A stretch of 44,738 nt of DNA from an uncultured bacterium (GCA_902779075.1 CACZAK010000093.1:1-44738); one strand, 5' to 3'; shown: positions 1 to 9,062, counted from the stretch's first letter. The notes: generated from the sequence alone by a model not told the origin. Made by a program: numbers and translations.

Positions 1-92
1 AGGAATGGCAACGTAAGCCGATGTATCCTGCCGTCTGGCAGGAGAATCAGCATTCGAAGACGCCGCTTTTCGCATTTGTCAGGTCTTTCCAT
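1..92 (-). CDS. 5' part of a protein running off the left edge
   Basis: An open frame starts with ATG at 92 and stays open to the window edge, giving about 30 residues; a second ATG lies at 53. The stretch after the second Met (MLILLPDGRIHRL) resembles the N-terminal strand of B12-binding radical SAM proteins, but this is a weak recollection from a dozen residues. An extended -10 box sits about 40 bases upstream (128-136), which supports a real transcription unit heading leftward. No clear Shine-Dalgarno sequence is visible. The family cannot be settled without the missing sequence. Confidence 0.35.
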   Translation of the reverse strand, partial: MERPDKCEKRRLRMLILLPDGRIHRLTLPF

Positions 93-127
93 TCTCGCCG
101 AGAATTCTCACTTTTCAAGCGGCGAGT

Positions 128-136
128 ATTATACCA
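128..136 (-). promoter_or_regulatory. Extended -10 box TGGTATAAT
   Basis: Minus-strand TGGTATAAT, one of several near-identical boxes in this window that lie just upstream of minus-strand genes. It points to the partial gene at the left edge. Confidence 0.5.
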
Positions 137-240
137 TAAACACGTGCCTATCAGCGCCCATCACTGCGCAACAACCGTGCCAATCCCGCCATGTACAGGC
201 ATGCTGAATCTTCTTGCTCTCGATTCGACAACGCGACATT

Positions 241-357
241 TCCTCGAACGAAGGAAAGAAATCAACATTCTTTCCGTCATCCAAGGAAACATTCCCATAT
301 TATTTCCTTGGTTCAAGGAAACATTATCGTATTTCTTCCTTCGTTTAGGGAAACATT
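241..357. repeat. Array of four hairpins with 32-bp period
   Basis: AAGGAAA or AGGGAAA starts at 251, 283, 315 and 347, exactly 32 bases apart. Each is preceded by an inverted TTTCC-type arm, so each junction can fold (for example TTTCCTTG, loop GTT, CAAGGAAA around 303-321). The sequence between arms differs between units. It lies downstream of the cpYpsA gene and could act in transcript ending or be a palindromic repeat cluster. Four units with symmetric arms and no cas genes do not make a CRISPR array. Confidence 0.6.
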
Positions 358-428
358 CACCTGCGCGCGCCTTCAATCTCGGCGATGATTTCCGCAGCGG
401 ACCTGTCGTCTTCCCTGAATTCAGACAT
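357..428 (-). CDS. Possible 23-residue peptide downstream of cpYpsA gene
   Basis: ATG at 428, thirteen bases after the stop of the cpYpsA-like gene, opens a 23-codon charged peptide rich in Glu, Asp, Arg and Ala (begins MSEFREDDRS). Only a weak GGTGG lies upstream. It may be a genuine small co-transcribed gene, the tail of a lost gene, or chance. I do not recognise it. Confidence 0.2.
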   Translation of the reverse strand: MSEFREDDRSAAEIIAEIEGARR

Positions 429-441
429 GACGATCCACCCT

Positions 442-942
442 TCATTCCTCCAGCATCCCGCCCAGCACCTCGGCGAGGAAGAGGCGGGTGCGGGACTGGA
501 TGCCGGGGGACTTGCTTTCGCGCGGGCCGGCGACGTTGAGAACGAACGGCATGGGATGCGCGGTGGCGAAAAACTGCCCGAGCCACTTGCGTACCTTGCC
601 GACGGCATCCGCCTCGCCGAACGAAACGACGAAATGCGACTTCATCATGTTCATGCAGAAGTCGCGCGTCCGCAACGTGCCGCCGCTGAGCGGATAGGCA
701 TCGGTCAGGATCAGCGTCGCGTGGGAGTCGGCGACGTTCTGCCGTGTCCGCACGATGTAGTTCGCGCTCGCGTGCTCCTGCATGCGCGCGCGGAAATGCT
801 CGGGAACGGTCCCGTTCTCCGCGCGCCAGCCCTTCGGCACCCAGCCGCCCCAAACAAGGCCGAGACCAAGGGCCGCTTCAAGCGCCCCTTGGTCAACGCC
901 GGTCTGTCCCCCGGACACGATTTTCAGTTCCTGCCTTGTCAT
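442..942 (-). CDS. Circularly permuted YpsA-type protein (putative molybdenum cofactor carrier, SLOG superfamily)
   Basis: The 166-residue protein opens with KIVSGGQTGVDQGAL, followed near residue 31 by GGWVPKGWRAENG. This is the nucleotide-binding signature of the cpYpsA/MoCo-carrier family (Rossmann-like SLOG fold), and the length is typical. The family is linked by structure to pterin-cofactor binding and by genome context to ADP-ribose or nucleotide-derived signals; its ligand here is unknown. The start at 942 overlaps the stop of the upstream HD gene (939-941) as ATGA, so the two are translationally coupled. Downstream is only the hairpin array. The pairing of a SLOG-type sensor with a nucleotide hydrolase suggests nucleotide metabolism or signalling, which is inference. 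Confidence 0.8.
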   Translation of the reverse strand: MTRQELKIVSGGQTGVDQGALEAALGLGLVWGGWVPKGWRAENGTVPEHFRARMQEHASANYIVRTRQNVADSHATLILTDAYPLSGGTLRTRDFCMNMMKSHFVVSFGEADAVGKVRKWLGQFFATAHPMPFVLNVAGPRESKSPGIQSRTRLFLAEVLGGMLEE

Positions 943-1532
943 TGTGGTTCCTCTTTCCGCGTCCAGTCCGCATACCCGACCTGGCGCTTCAATTCCTCGA
1001 TCGTCGCCTTGACGGCCTCCACGTACGCTCTCGGTACGCGCGAGACGGCGGCGAGGATTGGATCGGCCTCGTGGAGATAGCGCGCCGGCTTGGTCGGCTC
1101 ATCCTTGGGCGGGTCCTTCATGAAGTCGCGCGTGTTGCAGACCCGATCCGCCAGCTTCACCATCAGAATCTCCGGCGGCGCCTCGCGGGCCAGCCGTTCC
1201 ATGTAGAGACGGTCCGCGTCATCGTGGTCTTTGGCGGATGGATACTCGGGGCGGCTGAACGTGAGATAAAGGATACCCTCGAACACCTGGATTCCATGCT
1301 CACCGGCAGCATTCAAGATGGAGATGGCTGGAACGCGCGTATCCTCCACGAGGTCGTGTCCCCAAGCAACGGCCAGCGGCACGGGATTCGCCTCCTCCGT
1401 CATGCCCCATGCCTTCAGCTGAGCCACCACCGCGCGTGGATGCGCGATGTAGGGCACGTGCCCCTTGCCCTTCCGCTCGACGCCGCAGTGCCATTCATCG
1501 GCCAACGCCTCCATTTTCTGAACAATATTCAT
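939..1532 (-). CDS. HD-domain hydrolase of the RelA/SpoT-Mesh1 type
   Basis: This 197-residue protein carries the metal-binding HD signatures in order: YIAHPRAVV (about residue 28), GHDLVEDT (about 57) and KLADRVCNTRD (about 126). The order and spacing fit the SpoT-like HD_4 family, whose Mesh1-type members hydrolyse ppGpp or related nucleotides. There is no synthetase or TGS/ACT part, so it would be a stand-alone hydrolase. It is the first gene of a two-gene unit whose second gene overlaps its stop codon by four bases. The substrate cannot be read from sequence alone. Confidence 0.78.
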   Translation of the reverse strand: MNIVQKMEALADEWHCGVERKGKGHVPYIAHPRAVVAQLKAWGMTEEANPVPLAVAWGHDLVEDTRVPAISILNAAGEHGIQVFEGILYLTFSRPEYPSAKDHDDADRLYMERLAREAPPEILMVKLADRVCNTRDFMKDPPKDEPTKPARYLHEADPILAAVSRVPRAYVEAVKATIEELKRQVGYADWTRKEEPQ

Positions 1533-2223
1533 CCGTCCATCTCCTTCTTTTCGTTTAAACTTATTCGGCTTTCGTCCCCTTGTGATTGCATGATGAGGAA
1601 TAAGAACGACTGACGTAAATCCGGAGACACATCCGGTCCGGGCCTCACTACCAGGCCCTGTTTTGTAAGGAGTAGTTGAAACCAGCCAAACACCTCAAGA
1701 CACAAAGCAGAAGCGAGGAATTAAACGCCTTGGCATGAATGATTTCGAGTCACTGGTTGAAACCAAAGCAGGCACCTCGCGGGAAATGCGCAAAGGAACG
1801 ACAAGCTTTCAAAGACCGATACCGCCGTGAGACGGCGTAACTTTATCAGCAAGATTCGTGCCAACGATACAGATTGAGGACTTCGGACGTAAGACGTCAG
1901 ACATTGACTGGGGGAAAACAACATATTTCGCGCGCAAATCCGGCCTTTCACGTATTATCGCCGGTCGCAATCCAATTTCGACTTCTTCCGCACCATAATC
2001 TCATTTCCAACGGCATGAGCACCCAACTCAGAATTGCTATCTTTTAGGATAGGTCATATTCTTGCCTATAACTTCACGCTGTTCGTTTTGTTGCTTTCGC
2101 TACTTGGAGATAGGGAGACTTGGAGTTTCGGAGTCTTATTTGAAATTTTCTCCCAACCTCCAAAACTCCGAACCTCCCAGCAGCGAAAGCAAAGAGTTTT
2201 CTTACAACTACCTCTCCTGATAA
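1533..2223. other. Long intergenic stretch with a doubtful small plus-strand frame and inverted repeats
   Basis: No convincing gene. A plus-strand frame at 1735-1830 would encode 31 residues (MNDFESLVETKAG...), ending at a CGCCGT-GAG-ACGGCG hairpin (1823-1837); its nearest GAGG is too far upstream, so I leave it uncalled. At 2091-2192 an 11-bp inverted repeat (TTGCTTTCGCT / AGCGAAAGCAA) frames a stretch of GGAG/CTCC blocks, a palindromic module just downstream of the kinase-like gene. Confidence 0.5.
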
Positions 2224-3222
2224 TCATGTCAATCCTGTCAAAAAAAAATCCTCAACAATATTCTTGTGCCAAACGCAGACCATCTGACTGTTATCGATCT
2301 TCCGCTTCCCGAACTTCGACACAGAGAATCCCGCCCCCGGATCGTTGATGTCCACACGCGGATCAATGAACCTCACCTCTCCCGTTGTTGCGTCGATGAA
2401 CGTGTTACGGCCAGGTTTGAAGTCATAGACCATGTACTGTTCGTTGTAGGCGATCTTCCGCGCCGACAGCGCGAAGTCCGCGCTGGAATCATCGCTGTCG
2501 GTCGTGTCGAAATCATCCGCACTTTGTCGGTCCCATGCTTCGTCATAAATCTTGAAATGCCGATTCGCCTTGTTCAGCGCCTCGAATATCTGCCCCTCGC
2601 TCGGCGCGATGATGTGCCCTTCCGCATCTGTCTTCGGCGTCACGAGCGGCTGTTCGAGAATCAGATAGAACTGGTCATACCCGTTGTTGTCCCATACGGC
2701 GATATCACGAAGGATGTATGCGTCCTTCGGAAAAAGATAGTTGTGATAGACGAACTTGGCCAGTTCGGACTTGACGCCATCCAAACTATATGCGGAAAGC
2801 TTGCGGACCTTGATTACCGTATGACCGCTTGTAGCATACACAAAGCTCTCGGCCCCTCGGTCGAAAAACCGATGACCAGTGCCTATTGTTTCCTTGGGGT
2901 CACACCCATAGCGCGTTGCCATTCGCCGGAGGCATCCCAACCAGCCGCTTCCCTGCGGATCATGTTCGCGCGAAACTCCATGGATGCTTTCGCCTCCTCC
3001 GAAGTATACTTCGGGAGATTCCAGCGATAGGATGTAGTTCCATAGTCTTTCATGTACAACTTCTCCTGAGGCGGCGGCTTCTTCCTTGGTGAAGCGCGGA
3101 TGCTTCAGCTCGCCGGTCCCCAGCCCGCGCATCACCGCAGTCAGCCGTTTTTGGTCCACGGCAGAAAGTTTACCATTATCCTTCCCCGCCGTCAACTCCC
3201 AGATCGAACCGGGTGGGCGCAT
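2224..3222 (-). CDS. Polyvalent-protein kinase-like domain protein
   Basis: From ATG 3222 the product has about 332 residues. The second half matches the kinase domain found in phage/plasmid polyvalent proteins: a glycine-containing loop (GTGHRFFDRGAESFVYAT), a Lys strand (HTVIKVRKLSAYSLDG), an HNYLFP helix, the EQPLVTP turn and the terminal FKPGRNTFID...VRFIDPRVDIN block that carries the catalytic/metal Asp. The frame stays open upstream to 3321, but that part is translated from a palindromic repeat (3270-3329), so I take Met at 3222; no good ribosome site precedes either. Polyvalent kinases are usually embedded in very large proteins. A lone domain with a repeat at its front looks like a surviving fragment or a secondarily free-standing kinase. 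The substrate is unknown. Confidence 0.6.
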   Translation of the reverse strand: MRPPGSIWELTAGKDNGKLSAVDQKRLTAVMRGLGTGELKHPRFTKEEAAASGEVVHERLWNYILSLESPEVYFGGGESIHGVSREHDPQGSGWLGCLRRMATRYGCDPKETIGTGHRFFDRGAESFVYATSGHTVIKVRKLSAYSLDGVKSELAKFVYHNYLFPKDAYILRDIAVWDNNGYDQFYLILEQPLVTPKTDAEGHIIAPSEGQIFEALNKANRHFKIYDEAWDRQSADDFDTTDSDDSSADFALSARKIAYNEQYMVYDFKPGRNTFIDATTGEVRFIDPRVDINDPGAGFSVSKFGKRKIDNSQMVCVWHKNIVEDFFLTGLT

Positions 3223-3269
3223 CTGCGAAATTCGCCGCCGAGCCTTCTGATGATTGGAAAAAACTATTT

Positions 3270-3329
3270 GAAACAACTTGCCTTTGGCGCGCGAGCTAAC
3301 TCGCCCGCGCTCCAAAGGCACGTTGTTTC
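3270..3329. repeat. 60-bp palindromic element
   Basis: Eighteen-base inverted ends GAAACAACTTGCCTTTGG (3270-3287) and CCAAAGGCACGTTGTTTC (3312-3329) differ at one position and enclose a GC-rich core with its own CGCGCGAG/CTCGCCCGCG symmetry. A second AGGCAAGTTGTTTC follows at 3330-3343. Its position at the 5' end of the kinase-like gene suggests insertion or end-capping after a deletion. Confidence 0.65.
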
Positions 3330-3399
3330 AGGCAAGTTGTTTCTCCTTCCGATCCGTAAAGTTGGAAAGCGTCGCGGCCTCGCGCGCGAACCACTTTGC

Positions 3400-6300
3400 C
3401 TACCTGATGGCGGTGAACGAGTAATCTCCCGAGCCGATTCTGCGATCGGGCTGACCGGGTAGACGCACGATGGCCGTTGTGTTTGGCGGCACCGTTACGT
3501 CAAGCGTTACCTTCTTCCCGTCGCGCCGCCACGCGGTGGTGATCGGTCCGTTGGGCCCGTTCACGGACGCCTTCGCCCACGTAAGCGCGTCGATGAACTG
3601 CGGCGCGATCACGACTTCCCGAAGCGCCGTCGCCGAAACGTCTGGAATTGCCGCACAGCTGCCATCTTTCTCCGGTAGCTGGATGCCGCCGAGATACTGG
3701 TACGCCCACGCCATGAAGTCGCCGAACATGATGTGGTTGCGGCTCGCGCCGTCGCCCCAGTCCTCCCACAGCGTCGTGCCACCCTTCTGGATCCACTCGA
3801 CGGGCGAGGGCTTCGTGGGGTTCGTGAGCATCTTGAACGCGAGGTCGGTGCGGCCGATGCGGCTCAACGCACGGAAGACGTGTTTGGAGCCGAGGAGACC
3901 GATGTCCACATGGCATCCCTCCTTCTCAACGGATTCCACGAGTTTCGCCGCCACGGCTGCGCGTTCATTCTCCGGCACCACGCCAAACGCGAGCGGGAAC
4001 GCCTGCGCCGTCTGGCGGGCGTTGTCGTAGACGCCGTTGCCCTTGTAGAACTTCGCGTGGATTGCCGTCTTGATGGCATCGGCGAGCTTTGCGTAGCGCG
4101 CCGCGTCGTCGGCAAGACCCTTGATCGCGGCGATGCGCGAGAGAATCGCCGCCGCCTGACGGTAGTAGCAGCTGGAGGTGAGTTCCGTCGACGGCACATG
4201 CTTGCGGTTCACATGGTTCCAGTCGCCGATGCCGTGCCGCACGAGATTTCCCCGCGCCTTCGTCGAGGTGAAATCGACGTAGCGCTTAAGCGCGGGATAC
4301 ACGACGTCCAGGATGCGGCGGTCGCCGCGATAGCACCAGAGGTTCCACGCGACCACGGGCATCGCGCTGTCCCATGCGGGGCCGTTGCCCCAGCGGTAGC
4401 CCCAGCCGCTCGTGGGGACAATGCCACAGATGTCGCCGTTCCCGAGCTGCGAGTCCATGATGTCGCGCAGCCACTTCTCGTAGGCGGCCGTATTCTCGAA
4501 GCAGTACTGCGCAAGCTCGGAGGCAATGGAAGCGTCGCCCGTCCAGCCGTTCTTCTCGCGGTGAGGACAGTCCGTCGGATAGCCGTCCGCGAAGTTGGAG
4601 CGGTACGCGCGGTCGCCCATCAGCATGAGCGTGTTGAACGTATCGTCGGAGCAGGAGAACGAGCCGATTGCGGGGAAGTCGGTGTGGACCACGCAGCCCG
4701 TGATGTCCGCCGCACGCGGCGCGGCGCGCAGTCCCTTGAGGACGACATACTGGAAGCCGTTGTACGTGAAGCGCGGCTCGTACCTTTCGACTTCCGCGCC
4801 GGACGAGACGAAGCGGTCCGTCTGGAACTCCGCGCCCGTGGCGCAGACGGCCTGCGAGGCCGTGTAGCGGAAATGGCAGTCGATGCGCCGCGTCGCGCTC
4901 CCGGCATCCGGACCGCGAAGGCTGCCCTTGAAGTTGTGGATGCCGTCGGGCGCGGAAGACCGCGCCGGCGAGAAGTCCTTGTTCGCGCGCTCGTCATAGC
5001 GGACCACGAGCACGTCGCCTTTCTTCTGTCCGCGCACGTCCATCCGAATCCATCCCGCGAAATTCTCCGGGAACTCCACCACGTACGTGCCGTCGGGGAA
5101 TGCGTGGATCGCCTTCGGCCCGATCGTGCGCACCACCTTCGCGCCCGGACAGTTCTCCGCGACGAGCGCGCCCTTTGGTGCGGACACCTCGGCCGCGCGT
5201 ATCTCGCGTTTCGCGAAGTCGGGCTGCGCGGGATGGTGCGCGCCAATCACCTCGCCCTCGCGGATGCAGTCGTAGCCGACGGGACTTTCCACCTGACGCC
5301 ACGAGCCGTCCGAGACGATTGTCTCGCGCGTGCCGTCCGCATACATGACTTCAAGTTGCGCGATCATGCGCGGAAAATCGCGCCACGGCGCGACGTCGAA
5401 GTTCCACACCGCGATCGAGCGCACGTCGTACCAGCCGTGTCCCACCAGCACCTTCAACGTATTCTCGCCCGCCTTCAGCGCGCCGCCGAGATCGTAGGTG
5501 GAGTAGAGGACATGCTTGTCGTAAGCCGTGGGCGACGGGTCAAGTACCTTGTCGCCGATCTTGCGTCCGTTCAGCGACGCCTCGTAGAAACCGACGCCCG
5601 TGACGTGGAGAAACGCGGAGGCGACGGGCTTGGTGATGGCGATCTTCTTCTCGAAGGCGGGCGACGCGATCTCCTCGCGCGTGACAAGCGCCTTGCCGTA
5701 CGGCGTATCGCGCAGGGCTCCGAGATCGTTGCCGAGCGTTCCATTCGTCACGATGCGGCGACCGTCGGGGAAGCGCAACGCGCAGATGAATGCCTGCGGA
5801 ACGCCTTTCGCGCCTTTCTTCACCCTCACGGTCATCGTGTTCTTGCCAGGTTTCAGCCACGGCGTCATGTCGCGGAAACGCAGATGGTTCCAGCGATCCA
5901 CTTGTCCGGCATGACGGTGGAACTCTTTTCCGTTCACGTCGATATCGTGCCGCGTAGATGCTGCGTGCAGCAGCTCCACGTACTCTCCGGGCTTCGCGCC
6001 GGCGAAGTCGAACTCAAGGGGAATCACCACGTCTCCCTTGGCGTTGGGCTTAGTTATCCAGCGCGCACCGGACAGGTCCGCGTCGGGACGCGTCTCGGGC
6101 GCGGGACCGATCCACTTTGCCTTCCAACCGTCGCCAGGCATGATACCCGTCACCCACGTCGCAGGAGCGCTCCAGTCGCTTTCCGCGCCCGAACCGTCCC
6201 ACGTGCGTACCTTCCACCAGTAGCGACGCGACGAGGCGAGCTTTTTTCCGCCATACACCACGTCAATCGTGTCCGCGCTCGAAACTTTGCCTGTGTCCCA

Positions 6301-7425
6301 TAAGTCGCCCTTGTCCGCCGCGAGATTCTCCTTCGAGCTTGCCACCATGATGCGGTACGCACTCTGCACAACGCCCTTTGCGTCTTTCTTCGACGCCATC
6401 TTCCAGCCGAAACGTGGAGACGGCGCGTCCATGCCGCACGGATTCTCCAGCCTTTCCACCGTCAGACCACGCGGCGCGCCAAACGCACCAGCGCGGAATC
6501 TCTCAACCAGTGCGTCCTTCTCCTGCTTGGGCACCGCGATGACCGTGCCGTGGCGGATGCCCTTCGGCAGATGGAGCTCCGCCGTGCGGTCTTTCCAGGT
6601 CTTGCCGCCGTCAGAGCTGGAAATCATGTTGTAGCGTCCGCGACGGTAGTTGTCGAAGCAGACGTAGATATCCTTGCCGACGAGGAAAGGCGACGGACCC
6701 TCGACCCAGTCGGGTCCGAAGTTGATCGGCCCGTCAAGCTTTGTCGGGAAGCCCTTGTCCAGCGACTTCGTGCGCGTGGTGAGGATGTGCTTCTTCGCGA
6801 CGGGCTTCTCCCGCTCGTCCTTGATCGTCATCACCCAATCGTGCGTGAGCGGGTCGCGCACGATCGCGGCGTCAATCACGCTGAAGCCCGGATCGAACCA
6901 CTTCTCCGTCGGCGTGAACGTCTTGAAGTCGCGGGTCGTCGTGCGGTAGATGCGGTGTCCGTCCCCGCGTCCGGCAATCGTCGACGCCCAGTAGATGTGG
7001 TACGTGCCGGTGTCGGGGTCGTAGGTGAGTTCCGGCGCCCAGCAGTTCCGACATCCCTTCTCGTGCTCCATCACCGGAATCGCGCGCTGTTCGCTCCAGT
7101 TGACGAAATCGCGCGTCTCGGCGTAGCCGATGATGCGGTCGTGCCAGCTCGTGGTCCAGACCATGCGGTACACGCCGTCCGGGCCGCGGCAGATGGAAGG
7201 ATCGCGCATGAGGCGGTCCTTGCCCACCGTGGGCTTCAGGACGCTCTTGTTGCCGTTGAGCGCGGTCCAGTTCAGGCCGTCGTCGCTCACGGCGAGGTGC
7301 AGTCCGTCGCTCTGTCCGCAGAAGTACGAGAAGATGTAGGCTTCCTTGACAGTCGTTTCAGGTACGGCCTGCGCGAGCGCCGCCACCGCAATCCCAGCAG
7401 AAACAATCAGGGTTATCGTTTTCAT
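3400..7425 (-). CDS. Secreted GH43-like / GH78 alpha-L-rhamnosidase fusion enzyme
   Basis: A signal peptide (MKTITLIVSAGIAVAALAQA) follows the Met at 7425, which has GAGG six bases upstream; in-frame Mets at 7446 and 7437 are alternatives, the first overlapping the previous stop as TAATG. Residues ~25-320 are a GH43-like five-bladed propeller: RDPS (base), DAAIVRDP (Asp) and WVEGPSP (acid). Residues ~330-1340 are a full GH78 alpha-L-rhamnosidase: LENPCG...FGWKM at the start of the N-terminal beta domain, a jelly-roll, the (alpha/alpha)6 barrel with PTDCPHREKNGWTGDA (about 955-970, acid Glu) and WEDWGDGASRNHIMFGD (about 1230, second Glu). Expected activity is removal of terminal rhamnose plus an arabinose/xylose/galactose-type linkage from pectic glycans in the periplasm or outside the cell. 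It is last in a four-gene unit starting at 14483. Confidence 0.85.
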   Translation of the reverse strand: MKTITLIVSAGIAVAALAQAVPETTVKEAYIFSYFCGQSDGLHLAVSDDGLNWTALNGNKSVLKPTVGKDRLMRDPSICRGPDGVYRMVWTTSWHDRIIGYAETRDFVNWSEQRAIPVMEHEKGCRNCWAPELTYDPDTGTYHIYWASTIAGRGDGHRIYRTTTRDFKTFTPTEKWFDPGFSVIDAAIVRDPLTHDWVMTIKDEREKPVAKKHILTTRTKSLDKGFPTKLDGPINFGPDWVEGPSPFLVGKDIYVCFDNYRRGRYNMISSSDGGKTWKDRTAELHLPKGIRHGTVIAVPKQEKDALVERFRAGAFGAPRGLTVERLENPCGMDAPSPRFGWKMASKKDAKGVVQSAYRIMVASSKENLAADKGDLWDTGKVSSADTIDVVYGGKKLASSRRYWWKVRTWDGSGAESDWSAPATWVTGIMPGDGWKAKWIGPAPETRPDADLSGARWITKPNAKGDVVIPLEFDFAGAKPGEYVELLHAASTRHDIDVNGKEFHRHAGQVDRWNHLRFRDMTPWLKPGKNTMTVRVKKGAKGVPQAFICALRFPDGRRIVTNGTLGNDLGALRDTPYGKALVTREEIASPAFEKKIAITKPVASAFLHVTGVGFYEASLNGRKIGDKVLDPSPTAYDKHVLYSTYDLGGALKAGENTLKVLVGHGWYDVRSIAVWNFDVAPWRDFPRMIAQLEVMYADGTRETIVSDGSWRQVESPVGYDCIREGEVIGAHHPAQPDFAKREIRAAEVSAPKGALVAENCPGAKVVRTIGPKAIHAFPDGTYVVEFPENFAGWIRMDVRGQKKGDVLVVRYDERANKDFSPARSSAPDGIHNFKGSLRGPDAGSATRRIDCHFRYTASQAVCATGAEFQTDRFVSSGAEVERYEPRFTYNGFQYVVLKGLRAAPRAADITGCVVHTDFPAIGSFSCSDDTFNTLMLMGDRAYRSNFADGYPTDCPHREKNGWTGDASIASELAQYCFENTAAYEKWLRDIMDSQLGNGDICGIVPTSGWGYRWGNGPAWDSAMPVVAWNLWCYRGDRRILDVVYPALKRYVDFTSTKARGNLVRHGIGDWNHVNRKHVPSTELTSSCYYRQAAAILSRIAAIKGLADDAARYAKLADAIKTAIHAKFYKGNGVYDNARQTAQAFPLAFGVVPENERAAVAAKLVESVEKEGCHVDIGLLGSKHVFRALSRIGRTDLAFKMLTNPTKPSPVEWIQKGGTTLWEDWGDGASRNHIMFGDFMAWAYQYLGGIQLPEKDGSCAAIPDVSATALREVVIAPQFIDALTWAKASVNGPNGPITTAWRRDGKKVTLDVTVPPNTTAIVRLPGQPDRRIGSGDYSFTAIR

Positions 7426-7445
7426 CTTTTTCCTCATGTATGGCA

Positions 7446-9062
7446 TTACGACTCGTAGACGACCTTGTAGCCGATCTTCTTCGCGAACGCCTCGACGCCC
7501 TTCTTGAAGTCGCCGAGGAACGTGACGCGGTGCCAGCCGAACTTGTTCCAGTAGCGGTACGCCTTCTCGAAGTCGCCCGTCACCTCAACCACCATCTTCG
7601 TGCGGCAGCCGCGGTCGTCGGGGTCGTTCGAGAACGAGCGGCCGGTCTGCAGCACCACAAGGCGCTTGCCGATGTCGAACTGCACGGACGTGACGGGATA
7701 GTTCCGGGGCACGAGGGCGCGCACGGACGCCCCTTCGCGGTCCGCGCAGTGCGTCTCGATCTCAAACGGCGACGCCTCGCTCTCCACGCCCAGCAGCTTG
7801 CGCGTGGAGACGCAGTGCGCGAACAGCATCGCGCGCCGGGAGCTGTCGATGGCGGGATCGGAGATGTAGCCCATGCGTCCCTTCGTCATCGCGTTGAACA
7901 CGATCATCACGACGGTGGAGCGCACGTCGTTCTCGCACGTGCCGAAGAGGCCGACGTCCTGCAGCTCCATGAAGCCGAGGCACGGATAGGCCTTGAGCTT
8001 GCCATTGTAGCATCCGCCGAGGCAGTTGATCGTAATGGATACCGCTCCGCGTTCCTTGAGAACCTGCTTCATCGCGAAGAACATCTTCGCGCAGCCGAGG
8101 AGCGTCGCGTCCGTGACGCCGGCGATCTTGCGCGCCGTGCGCTTCCACTCGTCCACCTTCGGCTGCGCGACGGCGTCGGGGATCTTCTCCCACGCGGCGT
8201 TCAGCTCGGCGAACTTCAGGTCTTCCACGACGATGCCGAAGTCCTTGAGGATCTGCGCCTTAAACTTGGCGGGGCAGCCTTCCACGGAAAGAATCTTCTT
8301 GCCCTTCACGGCGGCGAGCGTCTCTTCCGGCGTAAGGCAGTCGAGAGGGCCCTCCACGGGCTTGACGCCGCTCTCCGGCGGCGTGTGGGAGAGACGGTAG
8401 TCCGTCGCGGCCTTGACGAAGTCGTCCGCCGCGCCGTCCTTCAGCTTCTCGAACGCGCGCGCCGCGCCAATGGTGTCGTTGAAGTCGAGCGAGCTCATGA
8501 AGGCGTAGTTCGGCCACTTGCGCTCGATCAGCGTCGAGTTGTCCACGTCCCATCCACCGATGCCGGAGTAGGGGAAGCTGCAGAAGAGGAGCGGCTTGAA
8601 CGTCCGCGCGATCGGCGAGATGCAGCGCACCCAGTTGTTGAGCTGGATCACGAGGTAGCCCTTCACGTCGCCGGCTGCGTTGTCCTCGGCGACGATCTTC
8701 TTCGCGGTGGGTACGTCGCTCGCCATGCCCGGGACGAACGCGACGCCCTTCACGGCGGCGTTGAGGGCGTCCGTCACGTTCTTCATCACGGGGCGGAAGT
8801 CGAAGCCGATGTGGGGCCAGGTCTTGCGCTTCTGCACCTCGTCGAAGGCGGCAAAAACAAGGCGAACCTTCACGGCGCCCGTCTTGTCGGGGATCGCCCC
8901 GGCGGGCGTGGGCGCAGGAAGCGCGGACAGGAAGTCCTTGAACTCGGCCTTCGCGGCGAAGCCGCCCATTGCGGCGGCGGCGAAGAGACTGTGGATGAAG
9001 TCACGGCGGGCGCAGCCCACGCAAGTTGTCGTTGCTTTTCTCATTGCATGTTCCTTGTTCAT
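7446..9062 (-). CDS. Tat-exported protein resembling L-fucose/L-arabinose isomerases
   Basis: The 538-residue product starts with a twin-arginine leader (RRDFIHSLFAAAAMGGFAAKA). The C-terminal half has the layout of the fucose-isomerase-type fold, with INCLGGC, YPCLGFMELQDVG and ENDVRSTVVMIVFN blocks that resemble the substrate-binding loop of those enzymes. Its export makes a classic cytosolic isomerase role doubtful; related secreted proteins occur beside glycosidases in PVC genomes, and a sugar-binding or modifying role is inferred. Met at 9044, with AAGGA upstream, is an alternative start. Its TAA overlaps the next gene's first possible ATG, and it lies 23 bases after the gene at 9086-11137, so it is mid-operon. 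Confidence 0.55.
   Translation of the reverse strand: MNKEHAMRKATTTCVGCARRDFIHSLFAAAAMGGFAAKAEFKDFLSALPAPTPAGAIPDKTGAVKVRLVFAAFDEVQKRKTWPHIGFDFRPVMKNVTDALNAAVKGVAFVPGMASDVPTAKKIVAEDNAAGDVKGYLVIQLNNWVRCISPIARTFKPLLFCSFPYSGIGGWDVDNSTLIERKWPNYAFMSSLDFNDTIGAARAFEKLKDGAADDFVKAATDYRLSHTPPESGVKPVEGPLDCLTPEETLAAVKGKKILSVEGCPAKFKAQILKDFGIVVEDLKFAELNAAWEKIPDAVAQPKVDEWKRTARKIAGVTDATLLGCAKMFFAMKQVLKERGAVSITINCLGGCYNGKLKAYPCLGFMELQDVGLFGTCENDVRSTVVMIVFNAMTKGRMGYISDPAIDSSRRAMLFAHCVSTRKLLGVESEASPFEIETHCADREGASVRALVPRNYPVTSVQFDIGKRLVVLQTGRSFSNDPDDRGCRTKMVVEVTGDFEKAYRYWNKFGWHRVTFLGDFKKGVEAFAKKIGYKVVYES

Noticed and set aside
241..357. A CRISPR array (four units of 32 bp)
   Set aside because: Conserved arms are inverted around short loops, units are imperfect, no leader or cas genes; the 23-bp repeats at 23155 fail for similar reasons.
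1721..1951. A 76-codon minus-strand frame in the 1.5-2.2 kb gap
   Set aside because: No ribosome site, no recognisable domain and an unlikely composition.
3733..6303. An 856-codon open frame on the plus strand opposite the GH43-GH78 gene, and others like it (7440-9089, 10232-11914, 12607-13725)
   Set aside because: They are shadows caused by GC-rich codon use; sequences are Arg/His/Val-rich with no domain, signal or ribosome site, while the minus-strand genes have catalytic motifs.
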